A stretch of 63,299 nt of DNA from Nannochloropsis salina CCMP1776 (Eukaryota; Sar; Eustigmatophyceae; Eustigmatales; Monodopsidaceae), in the NCBI GenBank assembly GCA_004565275.1, contig SDOX01000113.1:64405-127703 (forward strand). Reading direction: 5' to 3'. Of the stretch, positions 47,507 to 61,185 are shown one piece after another. The translations under genes were made by a program, and so were the position numbers. How positions within the stretch are numbered: the first letter of the stretch is position 1; every line of letters begins with the position of its first letter. Under the pieces are notes generated by a model. That model searched no databases. It was not told where the DNA came from and worked only from the letters and a program-made list of their open reading frames with translations.

Positions 47507-48030
47507 CAGATAACGGACTTACGTCGGCGGTAGGGGATAGACATGAAGCAGCTTCAGGAGTACGAGGGAGTCAATATCCGCGCGCGTTCATGTGATAGTA
47601 TGTGCATGAAATGTCTGTAAACAATCAAAAATCAACCGACAAGAGAAAACAAGTGCCAGAGCTATTCCAATACCTATAAGTCCATGATGGCTTCGACAGT
47701 CAACCGTAATAAGAGCCGACTCTTGGACCGACACGTGCCCATCCTCTATCATCATAGCTGTATAGTAATTTGGTCAAGCCGTGGTCGAAAACTGAATATC
47801 CAAAAAGATTAACTTTTGTAAAGCTTTTTTGTGCGATGTTGACTCTGACTTCAAGATTTGAAGAAAGAATTATCTCGCATATTTCACATGCAGATGATGT
47901 TTCTGTTTTTACTGATTTTCTGTTTCATATCATTGCAAAACTCACTTTTCGCTTTATCTTTAAGCCTTTTTTAATGTTTCTTGCGCTCAGTCACCATTTC
48001 GATGACATGTACGATTCCTGCACTCGCTTC
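47507..48030. other. Tail-to-tail spacer, NEK / SUV3
   Basis: About 520 bases, AT-rich, no supported gene. Confidence 0.5.
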
Positions 48031-51000
48031 CTACGAAGTCCCCCCTGCTGCTGTCGTTTGCGCCTCTCCTGCCTCCGCTACCTCAGGTTTTTGGGCATAC
48101 TTTTCCCCAGCATCGATAAGATCGCGCCCTTGCTCCGTTTTCCATTCCTTTCTCTTGCGCTTTGCCTCCAGTTCCTTGTGAAAGCGCGCCAGTCGGAAAG
48201 CAAACAAACCCCGGATGACCTCTTCCTCCTCATCGCTCAAAAATCCCTTTCCTTCACGTACTCTCACTGCAGCATCTGATTTCTTCCTCCTTCCCGTCTG
48301 CGACTGCCTATCAAGTACGCTTCCCCTTGTTCCACTTCCTTTTCCCTCCCCCCTCTCTTCCAATAGTTTAGCATGCTCAGCCTCGTCGTCTTTCTCTTTA
48401 CGCCAGCGCTCTTCTTCCTCTTCCTCATCGTCGTTTTCAGCGCCCGTGTCCTCCTCGATGCCTATAGAAGGAGGGATCTGAGAAGGAGCAGGAGGCTTGT
48501 AGGGGATGCCATGAAGCTTTTCCATTTTTAAGGCAAATTGGTGGCGCAGACGGGCGTCGCGGTCATGGTGCGAGTGCTCCACCTAGAAAAGATAAATAAG
48601 TCAGAAAAGAACTTGAAAGCGAGGAATGGGATCAAAAGGAAAGAGGAGGCTGAACGTACCAACATGCCGAGCTTGAGGCCAGACTCCAGCATCCGAGTGA
48701 GTTTCACGCGCATTTGCAGGGCAGATTCGCGCTAGACAGGAAAGGAGAGGGAGAAAAAGAAGTCGGCAAGAAGCACAAAAGATCACGGCTAATCATTTCG
48801 GCGAACGACCGCATCTGAAGCAATGAACGTGGCACGACACCTTCCTTTCAGTTGACGCACGAATCACACGAATTCAGATGCAGAGCCAACATGCCCCCCA
48901 CCTATACCCGTCTATCCGCGCGTCACTGTTATCAATCATCTACGCAAACAATCATGTAAGATGGTGAGTCAGGTAAGCGAGGACCAGAGGCACCCCTACC
49001 TGGACGAAAGTAGAGGGAAATTTGTGCGAGAGCCATAGATAAGCGTCAAGGACGGAGTGCTTGGTGCAGAGCTCATTCATGCCGAGAAGTGTGGTGGGAG
49101 GGGACGCGGGCAGGCGAACGGAGAGCGGCATGGGCCGGCGCGCCGCCCGGGCGGCAGCGAATTGATAAAGCATCTTAAAGAGATAGAGCGGGTGGGGGAA
49201 AAGAAGCCCAGAAATGGATGGAACAAGATGAAAATGAAGCATCACACTCAGCGGAAGGAAAGGGCATAAGGAGCTGTGGTTAACAGCACGACACACGGCG
49301 AAAAGGGCATGTCATAAGAATTGGGGAAATCGGACGGAGAGGATGACCGCACACCTGCATAGCGAATCTATCGCGGCTGCTAATTGGCACCGACGAGAGG
49401 ATATAGCGCTCAGCAATGGACAGGGGCTTGACTTGCGCCAAGTAGGAGGCGATGGAGGCCATGGATCGGGAGCGGCACATGTGGTAGGTGTCCGAGACCT
49501 GGCAGGGGGAGGGGCGTGGAGGGGGCCAAGCACAGAGACCAGAGGGAGGCAGTAAATCGTTTAACTCCCGTACATGAGTGGTCGGCCCTCCCCGTCCCCT
49601 CGTACCTCCGCCATGTTGAAGAAAGAGTCCATGACTTCCATCAGTCCCAGGCCCTCCTCCTCTTCTTCTGACTTCTGTTGCCCTTCCTCCCCCGTGTCCT
49701 CCTTCCCATTCTCCTCCTTCTTCCCTCTGTTCATCTCCAATCCAATGTCTCTCGCAAAAAAACTCGCATGGAGCGGAGAAGATAAGCCTTTCTTGCGTTG
49801 TTGCCACCTTTCTTCTTCACCCCCCAATTCCCCGCTGCCCTTTATCCGTCCCACCTAAAGTGGACGGAGAGGAAAAGAGAGAGAGAGAAATGCATAAACA
49901 AGAGGTTGAGTAGAGTCAAATAAGAAACAAACATACAGGGACGCCATTACGAACAAATTGATCAGATAAGATATACGGATTGATTTGATCATATCTACAC
50001 ACCTGTGATTCTAGGAGCGACGCAAAATCCTCTAGTTGTTCAGGGGAAGGAAATAGGCCGGCCCGGGCAATTTGCTCGGTAGCCGTGCCTAAGCCTTAAA
50101 GGGAGGCGGGTATGGACGGAAGCGGTGAGCAGAAATGACTCAAAAAAGTTCGAAACCAACCACGAAAGGGCAGTAGGCAAGGAATTGAAAATGAGGATCA
50201 AACCTTGTCGAAGAAACTCCATGTCCTCTCCCTTGTAGCACGTGACTTCGCCCCGAGGAAAGCGGGACGAACGACGACCGGCCCGGCCAGCGATCTGTTT
50301 GATCATACCTAAGCGTGAGAGGTACAGAAAAGCGGAAGGTGTGAGCCACTACAGGAAGAAAACAGTGCAAACGACGAAGTAAGGTGCGCGCAATGAGAGG
50401 GATATTAAGATCAACCCCTTCGTTCCCCTGTCAAGACGCGATAAGGAACCCTAGCGCGACGTACCTGAATGCAACACCTCAGCACCGCCCTCGTCGGATA
50501 CTTTGATAAGAGAGTGGAAAATGATCCGCCTGCGGGGGGGAGGAAACGATTAGGACTGGAGTTCCATGAATGAAGGGAGGCTATTCAGGAGTATAGAGAG
50601 ATGTGAAAAGCGCTGCCGGCTGCTCATAAATATGCTCAATCAGTCACAAAGATAAAACAGTACTACTCTGCAGGGAAGGGAAGGCGTCGGACAGACCTGA
50701 TGTTAAGATTCAGGCCCATTCCAATGGCATCAGTGGCGACCAGCACGTCGAAGCCCGTTCCCTCTTCGTTGAAGATTCGCGCCTGGGCGGACCGTGTCTC
50801 GGAGGGAAGGGAGCCATAGACCATGCAGCACTTGTGACTGAGCAGAATGTAGAACGACAGAGAGGAAGATGTTATAGAAGGCGACTAGGAGCAAACAGGG
50901 GGACTGGTCGCGCCATGTGTGACTCAAGCGCATGAAGGACGTCATATGATGACACGAAGGCGGAGGGAGGAAAAGAAAGAAGAAGGACCCAAAATACCTG

Positions 51001-54000
51001 GTCTTGGCTTCGATCTCTTGTTTAATGGAACAAATGTCGGACTTGCTGAAGGCAACAATGCAGTCTCCTGCCATAACCTGTGACAGTTCAAAAAGTTCGT
51101 CGTTGAAAACAGTGCGCACCGGGTAGCACGTGAGTACGAGGGGTAATTGAACGCAGGAACAGTAATGGAGGGGAAAAAATAGGATCTCAAATTACCTTGG
51201 AGTAGTCAAGCAGCGGCTCGGAGGCGATGGTAAGTTCCGTCATACGTTCATATTTTCGGATCTGCAGAGGAAGAGAAGGGTGGACATAGGCATGAGCGCG
51301 TACGAGCAAGGACGCCGTAATTCTACCTCTAAGAGATGAAGATGGGGTTCGCATGCGTTCTAACAATCGGGAAGGAAACAGGGTACCTCCAGGTCGTCTT
51401 CAGTAGCCTGGCAGAGACGGGAGACCACGTCCACGGCTTCAGGCCCTCCACACAGGTGAATCTCCTTGGCTCGGAGCCCCAGGAGGGCGCTGAACATAAT
51501 TTGAAGACATGAGAGGTGAGTACGGGGTCAAGAAAGGGTAGTCATAGAAGCGGAGAGTGGGAAGGCGCATGGAAGAAAAGGTATATAGGAGCGAAGGGGC
51601 CAACAAAAGGAAAATCAGCGAATATTGTGTGAGGATCGAGGACGAAGACGAAAGACAAAGGACAAAGCGAAACGCACCGAGTCCAGGCGTGGCCTCGCTC
51701 TGGGTCTCCGATCATCTGGATCTCATCCAGCACCGCCACGTCGTAGTCCTGACGCAAGCTGCACATTTCCACCTGGAAACAATGGCACAGGCGCAAGAAA
51801 GAGGCAGTATTGTAAATTTGCGGCGCACAAAAGCCCCAAAAAAAAAGGCTATCATTCGCCAGCTCGCGTACCGTAGCACTGGTGTGGTCGGAGAAGGGAA
51901 TAAGCCTCTTCTCCTGGCCGGTGAGCAGAGAGCAGTAGACGCCCTCCTCATTGAGTGTATCATAGATCTGTGGAGAAGAAAAGGGGGAAAAACAGGGGAT
52001 ATTGATATAATGGAAATGGAAGGCAAAATGAAGAAACGCGAAGAAATCCTTACCTCGAGAGCCAACAAGCGGAGGGGCCCCAGGTACAGACCGCCCCCTT
52101 TAGCCGGATCGGCTATTTTCAGGCGCTGAAGCGCATGATAGGTTTTACCGGAGTTGGTGGGGCCTGAAGCAGGGGAAAAGACGACGGAAGAATCCTGGAG
52201 GTGAGACTAGCTCTTTGCCCGATGCGGCCCTCAGAACATGCCAGCACCCTACCACCCACTCCTCGTCTCCTCACCTGCGTGGTATATGATCTTCCTCCGC
52301 ATGAGGCGGGCGTAGGGGTACCAGTCGTGAGGTAGTCGCATGTCGCACACGCGCACCAACTGGCCGAGGTCACTGTCCTTCATCGCCTTCCTCTCCTTCT
52401 CCACCGTCGACTCCCCCATCCGTTGCCGCTCTCCACCCAGCTCTGTCTCCTCCCCCGATTCTTCCCTTCCTTCCCCTTCCACACCGGCCAGACTCGGCTC
52501 TGGGAGCGGACGAGCAGCGGCCAGGGAGCGGACGATAAACGGAAGAAGGATGGCTTCCACACGCATAAATTCAGGGGGAAGAGGCGGGAGAGCCCTGTCG
52601 ATGGAAAAGGGAAGGGAGATCGACAGAAGAGGAGTATCAGGATAAGGAGCAGGTCGAAAAAGAATTTAAATTTTCAGTGTGAGGTTTTCCAGCCTTGTTT
52701 CGCTTATCTCTTGAGTCAACATCATCACTTTCCAACGTCGCACACGATTGAGGAGACAGAAGGACCAAGCTAGTGGGGGAAATCATACGTGCGGACAGAG
52801 AGGATAAGAAGGAAAGATCTAGACACAAGCTGGCTGATAGAGGGGCAGAGGCGATGGAGGCGATCAAAGGAAGTGAACGACTCGTAAAGCTCATCGGACA
52901 ATCAAGGAGACGAGGCCATTGGCACGCAAATAGGGGCAGAGGCGTGGGAATCGAGCACGACAAGAGGCACAGAGAAAGGTTGAAGATCCAGGAAGAGAAC
53001 ATTGGACGGATAAGCCAAGAAAGAAAAGGACGATTTGAAAGAGGAGGGCTCTACGCACGGTTTCTCCCCGCTCATGGTGTAGCTGTGCCGGCGAACTTTG
53101 GCGTGCCAAGCGTCGAACGTGTTGTGGAAGCTGCCCATAACGGCCCCAGGGACGTCGTCCAGAGCGTGGAGGAGGGGCACTGAGAGGGGAGGGGGCACAA
53201 GGCAGGAAAGGTGAAATTAGGGTGGGAGGAGTTGCAAGTTGAAACTGGAAAAGCAAAGGAGGAAACCTCACGAGCAGTAGAAGTCAGTGAATGCTAAGAG
53301 GGAGGAAAACATTTGAACTTTAGTCAATACGTACGGTACTGGTCTTTCAAGGTATCTTGAGGCCATAAAAATGCTTGATTCATGAAATTCACCACCGCCA
53401 TTTTCCACTGGAAGGATGGCAGACCGTCCCCGCGCTGATTAGGAGATGAGAAAACGAGGGAGATAATGAAAAGGTAGCATCAGCGCAAAGTCCATGCCAG
53501 CTATCCATGCATCCATCGATCTCATCCATCCGCCACACTTGCTCAGCGATGCTGCGTATACAGTCGAGACGCGACGGGATACAGAGGCCTCGACGTCAAC
53601 ACATTTTCAAATTCATTCCCCTCCTCCCCTTCAAAATCACCGTCTCCATCTCTTCTCGCATCGCGGTAGGAGGCCCGCCCTCCACCATGTACTGCACGAG
53701 GAGCCTAAAACGCTTGGAATAGTAGTCTCTGCCCAGGTGCTTCTCCCCCGAATACGGCGCTCCATGTCCTCCATGCCGTCCTCCCTCCTCTTCGCTGTCA
53801 GTCCTTTCCCTTATTTCTTTGGAATCCTCTACATCAGTGAGGATTTCACTTTTGTCGAGGCTGGAAGACTGGTATGGTGAGGAAGCTTGTGAGGCGATGT
53901 CACGCTTTAACATCGGTGCCTCTATTCTGCTCGCTGTTACCACTTTCTACCAAGTTCACATATTTCACCCCTGTCCACATACAGTTGATCACAGCTGTAC

Positions 54001-54117
54001 CTTGTTGCAGGTTTTAGTCCCTAAGTCGCCCCCTGACACCGCGGTTTGGCATGAGGATAAGGAAGACGAGTGACGTGCTATCGCTCCTCTTCCGTTTCTC
54101 GGCAACCCGTGCACCAT
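48031..54117 (-). CDS. SUV3: SUV3-like mitochondrial ATP-dependent RNA helicase
   Basis: Superfamily 2 (Ski2-like) helicase that unwinds RNA for mitochondrial RNA decay. The minus-strand start at 54117 ([20 protein letters not shown]) is basic and Ser-rich, fitting a mitochondrial presequence; the frame is open upstream to about 54264. Landmarks in order: [17 protein letters not shown] (about 53100); Walker [21 protein letters not shown] (about 52130); [29 protein letters not shown] (about 51900); Walker [21 protein letters not shown] (about 51730); [20 protein letters not shown] (about 50800); [34 protein letters not shown] (about 50290). The C-terminal exons hold the SUV3 C domain ([34 protein letters not shown]) and then an acidic, charged extension ([17 protein letters not shown]) ending at 48031. 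More than 15 exons; internal borders were not all mapped. The extension is longer than usual. Confidence 0.93.
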
Positions 54118-57100
54118 CCGTCCACACGCGAAAACATCAGTGGCAAATAAATTAAGAATGTAGGGATGCCGTGTGCGTATATTCTTTCTCAATTTGAGAA
54201 AGACCCAAAGCTGACAATGTACCTGAGGACCGGCCTGATCGACAAGCCTCAGGTAGCGCAACATACTGAGCGAGATTTACAAGCTCAGCTGACAGGAGAA
54301 GAACCACTGAACATATCTCTTTAATCTCCGCACATCGAGGTGTCACTTCAGTCCGTCAAGGATGATGCGTGGATGTGTTTATGCGTTTTTTTGCCCCATC
54401 GATGGAGGAGGTCAGACCAGCGATGCGCTTGCTTGCCTTGCTGTTATATAAACCGAGACCCATTGCGGGGCAGTAGAGAAACACCCGTATGTAAGTGCTG
54501 TAAGAATTACGCAAACCCCCATCCTTCAATGTGGTCGACATGTTTTCAAATAATCAGCAATACTGAAACGAAGGAAAATGGTCTCAGAGGCAGCCCCGGG
54601 GGGCGGTGCCAGAGTGTTTCTCGAGCCGCTCGAGTCTCCCCTCCGCGCGCCTCACATCCACACCCGCGGTGATAAACGTCATGTATTATCTAACGAGATA
54701 TTAATTGCATGGACAAGCTTTCAAGTCAACACATTTAGTATCAGCTCATCTTTCTTGCTTGATTTTTCTGAGTCCTAATAACCAACTCTTGTCACACTCT
54801 TCAACGCTTTTCGAGGTAAGTCAAGGAACGTAACATACATTTTTTTATACTTTTTCGATTTTTCTTACCAAGAAAAGAGAGTCATAAAAGATATCATTAT
54901 AATGCTTTATCAGCCACATTTCCGCTGGTGGGAGGCATTGGCTATAACTCTCAACTCCAACTTCCATGTCATGTCAATTTTATGTCAGCCTGTCATCTGT
55001 CCTCGAAAAGTACAACCAAAATGAAATCTAGTTCACTCGATATATTGCACGGGAACATTCCACAAACTTCGACCGCGCAGGTCTATCAGACACCTCTCAA
55101 GGTTGGACTCACACTCTAGGATTCCAAATGGCTGCAATGCGGATCTCAAACGAGGACCTGCGCCGAGATTATCACACGAAGGGCCTCCCTTCCACGTACG
55201 TAATACCTCAATCGCCCCAAATTCCTATTTGATACATCAATATAGGTTCAAATTAGATTAATTTTTCCGCTCTAATGCTCAACTGCATACTTTATTCCAC
55301 TAGCTACTGCAAAGAAAGGTTGATGGGGCAGGTAATTTTCGCTGCGCCCTTCCTAAATGATGTGCGGGACAAGGGCTTCCAGGAATTTTTTTTTATTTTG
55401 AATATCTAACAAAGTAGCGCCTGACATTCCTTACCAACAGAAGCGTAAGCAGAAGAAGGGACGCGAGGGTGATGCATCATCTTGAACTCCTAAATATCAC
55501 ACAAAATTATTCCCTGGCCGACATGATGAAGTTCTAATAGGTCACCTACACTGGCTTGAACTTTTAGACGCCCCACATCCGGGTCGCCTAGGGTCGACGT
55601 CCTCCGTCCCGGCGGTTTGAACAGCCAAAGTTGCCATCCTTTTTAATAGCTTTAAGTTCTATTTTTCCTCGATGATGGCATTTATCTCGCATCATCTCTG
55701 TATTTTGAAGCCGCATAGAGGCGCAAATCCAATCCGCGCATCAGGCAATTGTGAGCGACGGCTATGTGCATTCGAAATCTATGTTGCATTTGACATCTAT
55801 GTTTGCTCATTATGATGTGCCTCTTTATCTTCCACCCCCACGCAACAAGTATAATGTCATCTTATCAAAGCGGAATCGGGACGGTATTCAGCAGCTGCGC
55901 ATCGTGACCAAGGCGGGAAGGGAGGAAATGTTGGAGGTGCCTGCGCCGCCCACACACATATGCGCATGCGAGCGCATGCGAGCCTACCTCTAATGGGGCT
56001 GTTGGGGACAAGATTAGAGTTTGTGCTGATGTCTTTAATGTCTTTGGGACGCGCGCAGCATGCGGCTCCGTGAAGGAGAAAGGAGGGAAGGGAGGAAGAA
56101 GGGAGGAAGTGATGGCGTATTGGGAAGGTGTCCCCAGCCACGCCGCCGGCCTCATGTCTCAACATTGACTCCCGCTTCCCATGTCATACCAAGCAGTCAT
56201 AGACAGGAGCGAGTGAGCGGAGGCTGTAAACCCCTTCCAGCGGGGCCAGGCCCTTATCCGGCGGGGCAGCGGAGATAGTCCAGGCGCTGGGCATGGGGGA
56301 GTACCTAAGCGTCGTAGGCAAGGTAGACACTGGAATACTTTTCTACATCGTGCAGAACCTGTGTCCGCCGCTTTCAACTCTATGAGCAAGGTATCATTTG
56401 TCCCAACGATAGACGTTATGGTGCCGCTGTTTTGGCTTCATGGTATATTGTCTCCAGTGTGTCTCTTTGACAAAGTGCTTAGCGGTGAATGAAGGTAGGA
56501 CTGAGGGGCCATGTGTGTCATCCCCTTCGCCGCTTCACAGCCTGACGATGCAACTGTCTGCTCCATAATATCATCCATCAGGTGCCCCAGAAAGCCTCCT
56601 TCAAAGGGAACTTTCATCTACATGAAGCGCCATGGAAGGTGGTGGAGGCACCGTAGGTGTCGCCCCTCGAAGCCAAAAGACTCAAATAGATCACGCCCTT
56701 CCCCCGCTATGGGAGGCGGCTACACCTCGTAAAGAGAGGGGACCTCGGCGACAGGCGCGACGCCATCTTTGAAATAATGGTCCCGCTCTCGGAGCTGCTG
56801 GAACCATGGCGGCAGATGGCGGGCGGTGCTCTTTGAGGCCTGGTGAGAGAGGCGGGCGAGAACCTGCTGACGGACAAGGCGCTGGTCCTACCAGAGGGAA
56901 AGGACCGTAGGAGACTGTCGTGAGAATTAAGCACGACAAGACGCGCGTACTGCTACGGCCAGTGCAATCCGGTTCGTGCAAAGATTGTTATAGGTGGCTA
57001 TGGAGAAGAACCGGCCGCTCGTGCTTTCTCTCACCCCCGTCCCTCCCGCCCCACCCAGGTCCTCTCTCCCAATTGTAAAATGGAAGTACTAAATACATTT

Positions 57101-60100
57101 CATCTCCTATACCCGGGCCTTAACCGGGCGCTCGAGCACGGCCACGTCTCCCCTCGCAAGGGCGTGGTGGCGGCAGATGCGTCCCTTTGTGTGGCGTTCC
57201 AGAAGGCGTCTGACATCACAATGTTGGCTACATCTAACAGCAGCCCCAATGGCCGCAGGAAGTTCGCGAGCGAGTTGTCCAGCGTGGGCCAGCTAAGCCC
57301 TCGGGACGTTGCAGCGGAAGGCCTTGTTATCCACGGCAGACGGGGAAAGAAGAAGAGCCGACACCATTTTCGACGACCCAGGTGTCAGTGCGGGATCACC
57401 GGGTATGCATGGCGGCCACATCCAACCTCCAGGGCACCCTGTTCACATCGCGTCGGGGAGGGTGAGAGAGCGGGGACGCCTCACCAGACGGATGTCCATA
57501 TGCTTTCCTAATTGTAACAAGGAAGCTTGCGTGATTATGATATCACGTTCACACAAGAAAAGAAATAAAAAAAGTTAAATAGGATGAAGTTTGTCTAGAC
57601 TTTAAAAGAGCTTTGACATGCAGTCCATTATGCTCAGCCTTGGTACCAGGCTAAGCAGAAAATCTGACGTACACGCTCGATCCATCGTCCTCACCAGCAA
57701 ATTCGGTTCCCCCGGTAAACGATTTCCCTTCACTGCTTTGGCATTTGCAGGAGAAAAATAATGGTCATGAAGATAATGCTTGCCCACTTGGAGCTCTTGC
57801 AGTAGCTCCTACTTATGGATTACTCTGCATTTGTACTTAAGCTTCAAATCATTTCACCCTCAGCCGTCTTGGAAAGTTTTTTCGTGTTTCCTTTTACCCC
57901 TTACCGAGTCTCTTCCGTCTACTCCCCCAGCTCCAAGCCCGTTACCTGCTGCATCTCCAACTCCCATTCCCAAAAAAGTTGCTCTCACCTAGTCCCTCTT
58001 GGAGTTTCGATTCTACATGGCAGGATCCCAGCCCCTCTTACAAGACGATCGCCGAAAATACGGTCTACTATGCTGCTGCTTCGTATTACTGCAGCACTCC
58101 CGCGTGCAAAATGTGGACATGCGGGTAATTGTCGATTTCTGAGGGTTTGATTATGAAAGGGTTCAATTACCGAGCAGGATACACCTCCCAACGTGTGGTT
58201 TCTACAGTGTATCTGACGATCATACTCCCATATATACATTCCACTCAGATCCTGTGCTCGGTTCCCAAACGTGACAGTGCGTCGTGTCCACAAGATGGCA
58301 ATGGCTACCTGGAGTCAACGCGAAGGAAGGTAATACTCAAGCGTTATGTTTGATAGCTTTACCACTACTTGTTGGCTTGCTAAAGATGTGCAACTCCAAT
58401 ATCTATCTCTTTTATGGCTGTTGGGGCCTCAGGCTCGATTGTTTCGGCGTTTGCTGGCACGGATTCAAGCAGTTGAAAACTGGGCATTAAGCATAAACTA
58501 TTTCGTGACAGAGAACACTGTAGGCTCACGCAATGTAAAAGTGTAGAATGATTAATAGTTAAGAGACAAAGCTTATCAAACTTCAACGTTATCAGGAGTT
58601 GATAATGACACGTCGTGGAGGAGAGAAAAGGAAGCGATAGACAAGCAAGCAAGAGTACACTTATCAAAGTACACATAAGGGCGTGAAGTGCATTATTAAG
58701 AAGAAAGACAATAAACACAGCTTTCTTTTTCACGCATTGTTGGTCCCTTGCAAATCATAGGATTATGAGGTGCACGAGGGACTCAGGGATTGTAATGCAG
58801 CTATCCCAAATGAGACTAGACTCTACAATACGGAGCTGCTGGAAATGTATCCTGATGTAACGGTTTGGATAACTGGTAAGAAGAGGAAAGAAGATGCTAG
58901 AGCGAGCGGAGACGACGGAAGGGTAGAATTGGAAAGTCTGCTTAGAGAAATCTGAAATGATGTATCAGGGATCTGACTTATAAACCTTTCATCACTTTGT
59001 TTGTTGATACTTGCCACTCTCTTGGAGGAGTGACCGCAATGATTTGCATGGAGGAGTTAATCACTCTCGGGTACAATGTACAGCGAGCAGTGACATTTTA
59101 TCAGTCTCGCGTGGAAACAAGCGGTAAGAATTTAAGCATTGAGTGGGAACTCCCATGAGAAGATAGCACGTAAAGATTGCTTCGTTGCTGGCAGTGTAAG
59201 CATCAATCTAAGTCCCTCTTTAACACTAACAATTTTGCTAGTTTGCGTCCTTCATAACATTTTGTTAAAATTTCTCGATTTTTTTCCTTTTCGGCTCGTT
59301 CACCAAAAGGATTCTGTTCCTCATCTGTCCTTGATGTGTAAGTATTCAAGTCTATATGCGCTTAAGTAGAGTTTCTTTCAGGAGGAAAATTAAACTTTAG
59401 TAGGAGCAAAGAGCTTGAGTGTCATTTGGTGCTTTGAATCTCTCTCATTTGCATTTCTGACGTATCGTCCGTCGTACAATCCAGCAATGGGTTCTGCACA
59501 CAGTCCTTTTGAGGTATTTGACAATGCGGGGGTGACATCATACAGCATCTGCGGCGCTTCGGGTGAGGACGACTTGAGCTCACATTAATTCTAATATGAC
59601 AATAAGCGTAAAGGAGCATGGAACAAACCTCGATGCGTGGTTTATAACACGTATGCTTACCGGCAATTGACTGTTCTTCTGCACCTTTTTTCCATATGCA
59701 TCAATGAAACTCGCCAATTGGTTCCCTGTTCAGGAGTAGGAACCATTTATGACGTGGCCAAAAGCACTCACTTATCCTCCTCTCCACTTGCGTTTGTAAA
59801 CTAGGTAGATCCAGTATCGAACTTGATAGAGAAGAAGGCGTCAGAGTTGCATAGGTTCTTATGAACAAAGAAGTAATAAACACTACGCGAGGGCACATGG
59901 AGACTACAAACTCATAACTAGAGACTTCCATGCCCCTGCGTGATGAAGGATATTAGATAAAGCAACCCATACTTTTGCAGAGGAGATTTCATAATTTAGT
60001 CCTAGGAATACCGTATAATGTGTTTTAAGATTGAGGGATAGGATTAGGGCCGGGATAATCATGTCTATGGCTGAGTGTTTGAAGAAGATCAATGTCCCTA

Positions 60101-61185
60101 ATGATAGAAATGGCCCCAAAAAAACATTTCTCCAGATATAGTGTTTCACGAATTGCTTACGGGGGACTTGTCTCTTTTCATATCAAAAGACATAAGAGTT
60201 TCGTCCTTTTCCTTCTGTGATGCTCTCTGCTTTTGAACTTTTCAGAAAAAGCAAGACAATTATTGACCCGACGCTTAAAAGTTGAAATTTCTATTTACCA
60301 TATGTGAAAGCCTATCAATTTATCCGTTTACTCTATCACCAGCGCCGTTTTACTGGGGGATAATTATACTCTTCCGCTGACTCGGGCGTAAAAGAAGCAT
60401 ATCACTTTGTCTTGCCGCCCACAGAATCTGCGCATACCTCGCACTGGGGGTAGCGAGTTAATTATTATCACTATCATCCAGCTCCTATTTTTACTTGATA
60501 AAGCGTCCTTCAAAGTGCATCCTTTTACATCAAGCAGGATCTAGCTTTCAAACGACCAGAGTTTTGCGAGGCAACTGTCGAAAAGATGTTGTAAAAATGC
60601 CCTGTGAAGAATTCGACAAATCTCGCCGAGAAACCCAGAGCCATGGGTTCTTCATTTTCTCGGGGGAACTCAATGGCGAGCGCAAAACAACGAATCTTGC
60701 CACACCTTGCTCGACTTTGGACGTTGGTGTATTACTGAGTATGTAGAGCTTTCAATCTAATTTGTTGTGAGTTCATGGAGCTGTAACCAAAAGGTTTTTA
60801 CCTCATAAGACATCGATCTTACCACGAAACTTTGGCGTTTAGCACAGAGAAGTAGACGAGCACAAGTTTGTTCCCCCCCTCCTCAAACCTGGCAACCAAA
60901 TGGCATCTTGAAGAGGGGAGATCCTGTCCGGAGGATGAAGAACCTGCCAAAGTTTCTCTCTGTCATGCTAGTTGGTTTAGAAGTGTAGGAGACAATGTCA
61001 AGACCCCTAAGCTTTGTGGGTTCATGTTGGGGCTGGCTCGCAACGGTCAACTATATCGAGTCACCTCGAATCTCCTACGATGAATTTGTACACAATGATG
61101 CTAACAACGGTTTTTTTTAATATCTATATATATATTCACTCCTTTAGGCAAACAAATTACTGAGAGAAAAGCTCTAGAACAAAAC
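54118..61185. other. AT-rich gene-poor region
   Basis: Seven kilobases with no gene I can support. Introns and GGGA tracts typical of the rest are absent. Within it 55900-57500 is GC-rich with many short broken frames on both strands (for example KGVVAADASLCVAFQKASD near 57160), possibly a decayed gene or element. About 58755-59130 has two exon-like stretches on the plus strand (RLYNTELLEMYPDVTVWITG and FITLFVDTCHSLGGVTAMIC), the second ending in a good donor, but they do not join in phase. Confidence 0.5.

Noticed and set aside
47121-57095. A 15-base match (ATGGAAGTACTAAAT) at about 47127 and 57080, considered as a dispersed repeat
   Set aside because: Too short and the flanks do not match; likely chance.
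58960-59130. Dual-specificity phosphatase domain
   Set aside because: The Cys-x5-Arg signature is absent (position is Val) and the frame does not join its neighbour; kept only as an exon-like observation.
59200-61185. Search for tRNA or spliceosomal RNA genes in AT-rich gaps
   Set aside because: No cloverleaf, B-box or Sm-site arrangement could be supported by eye.
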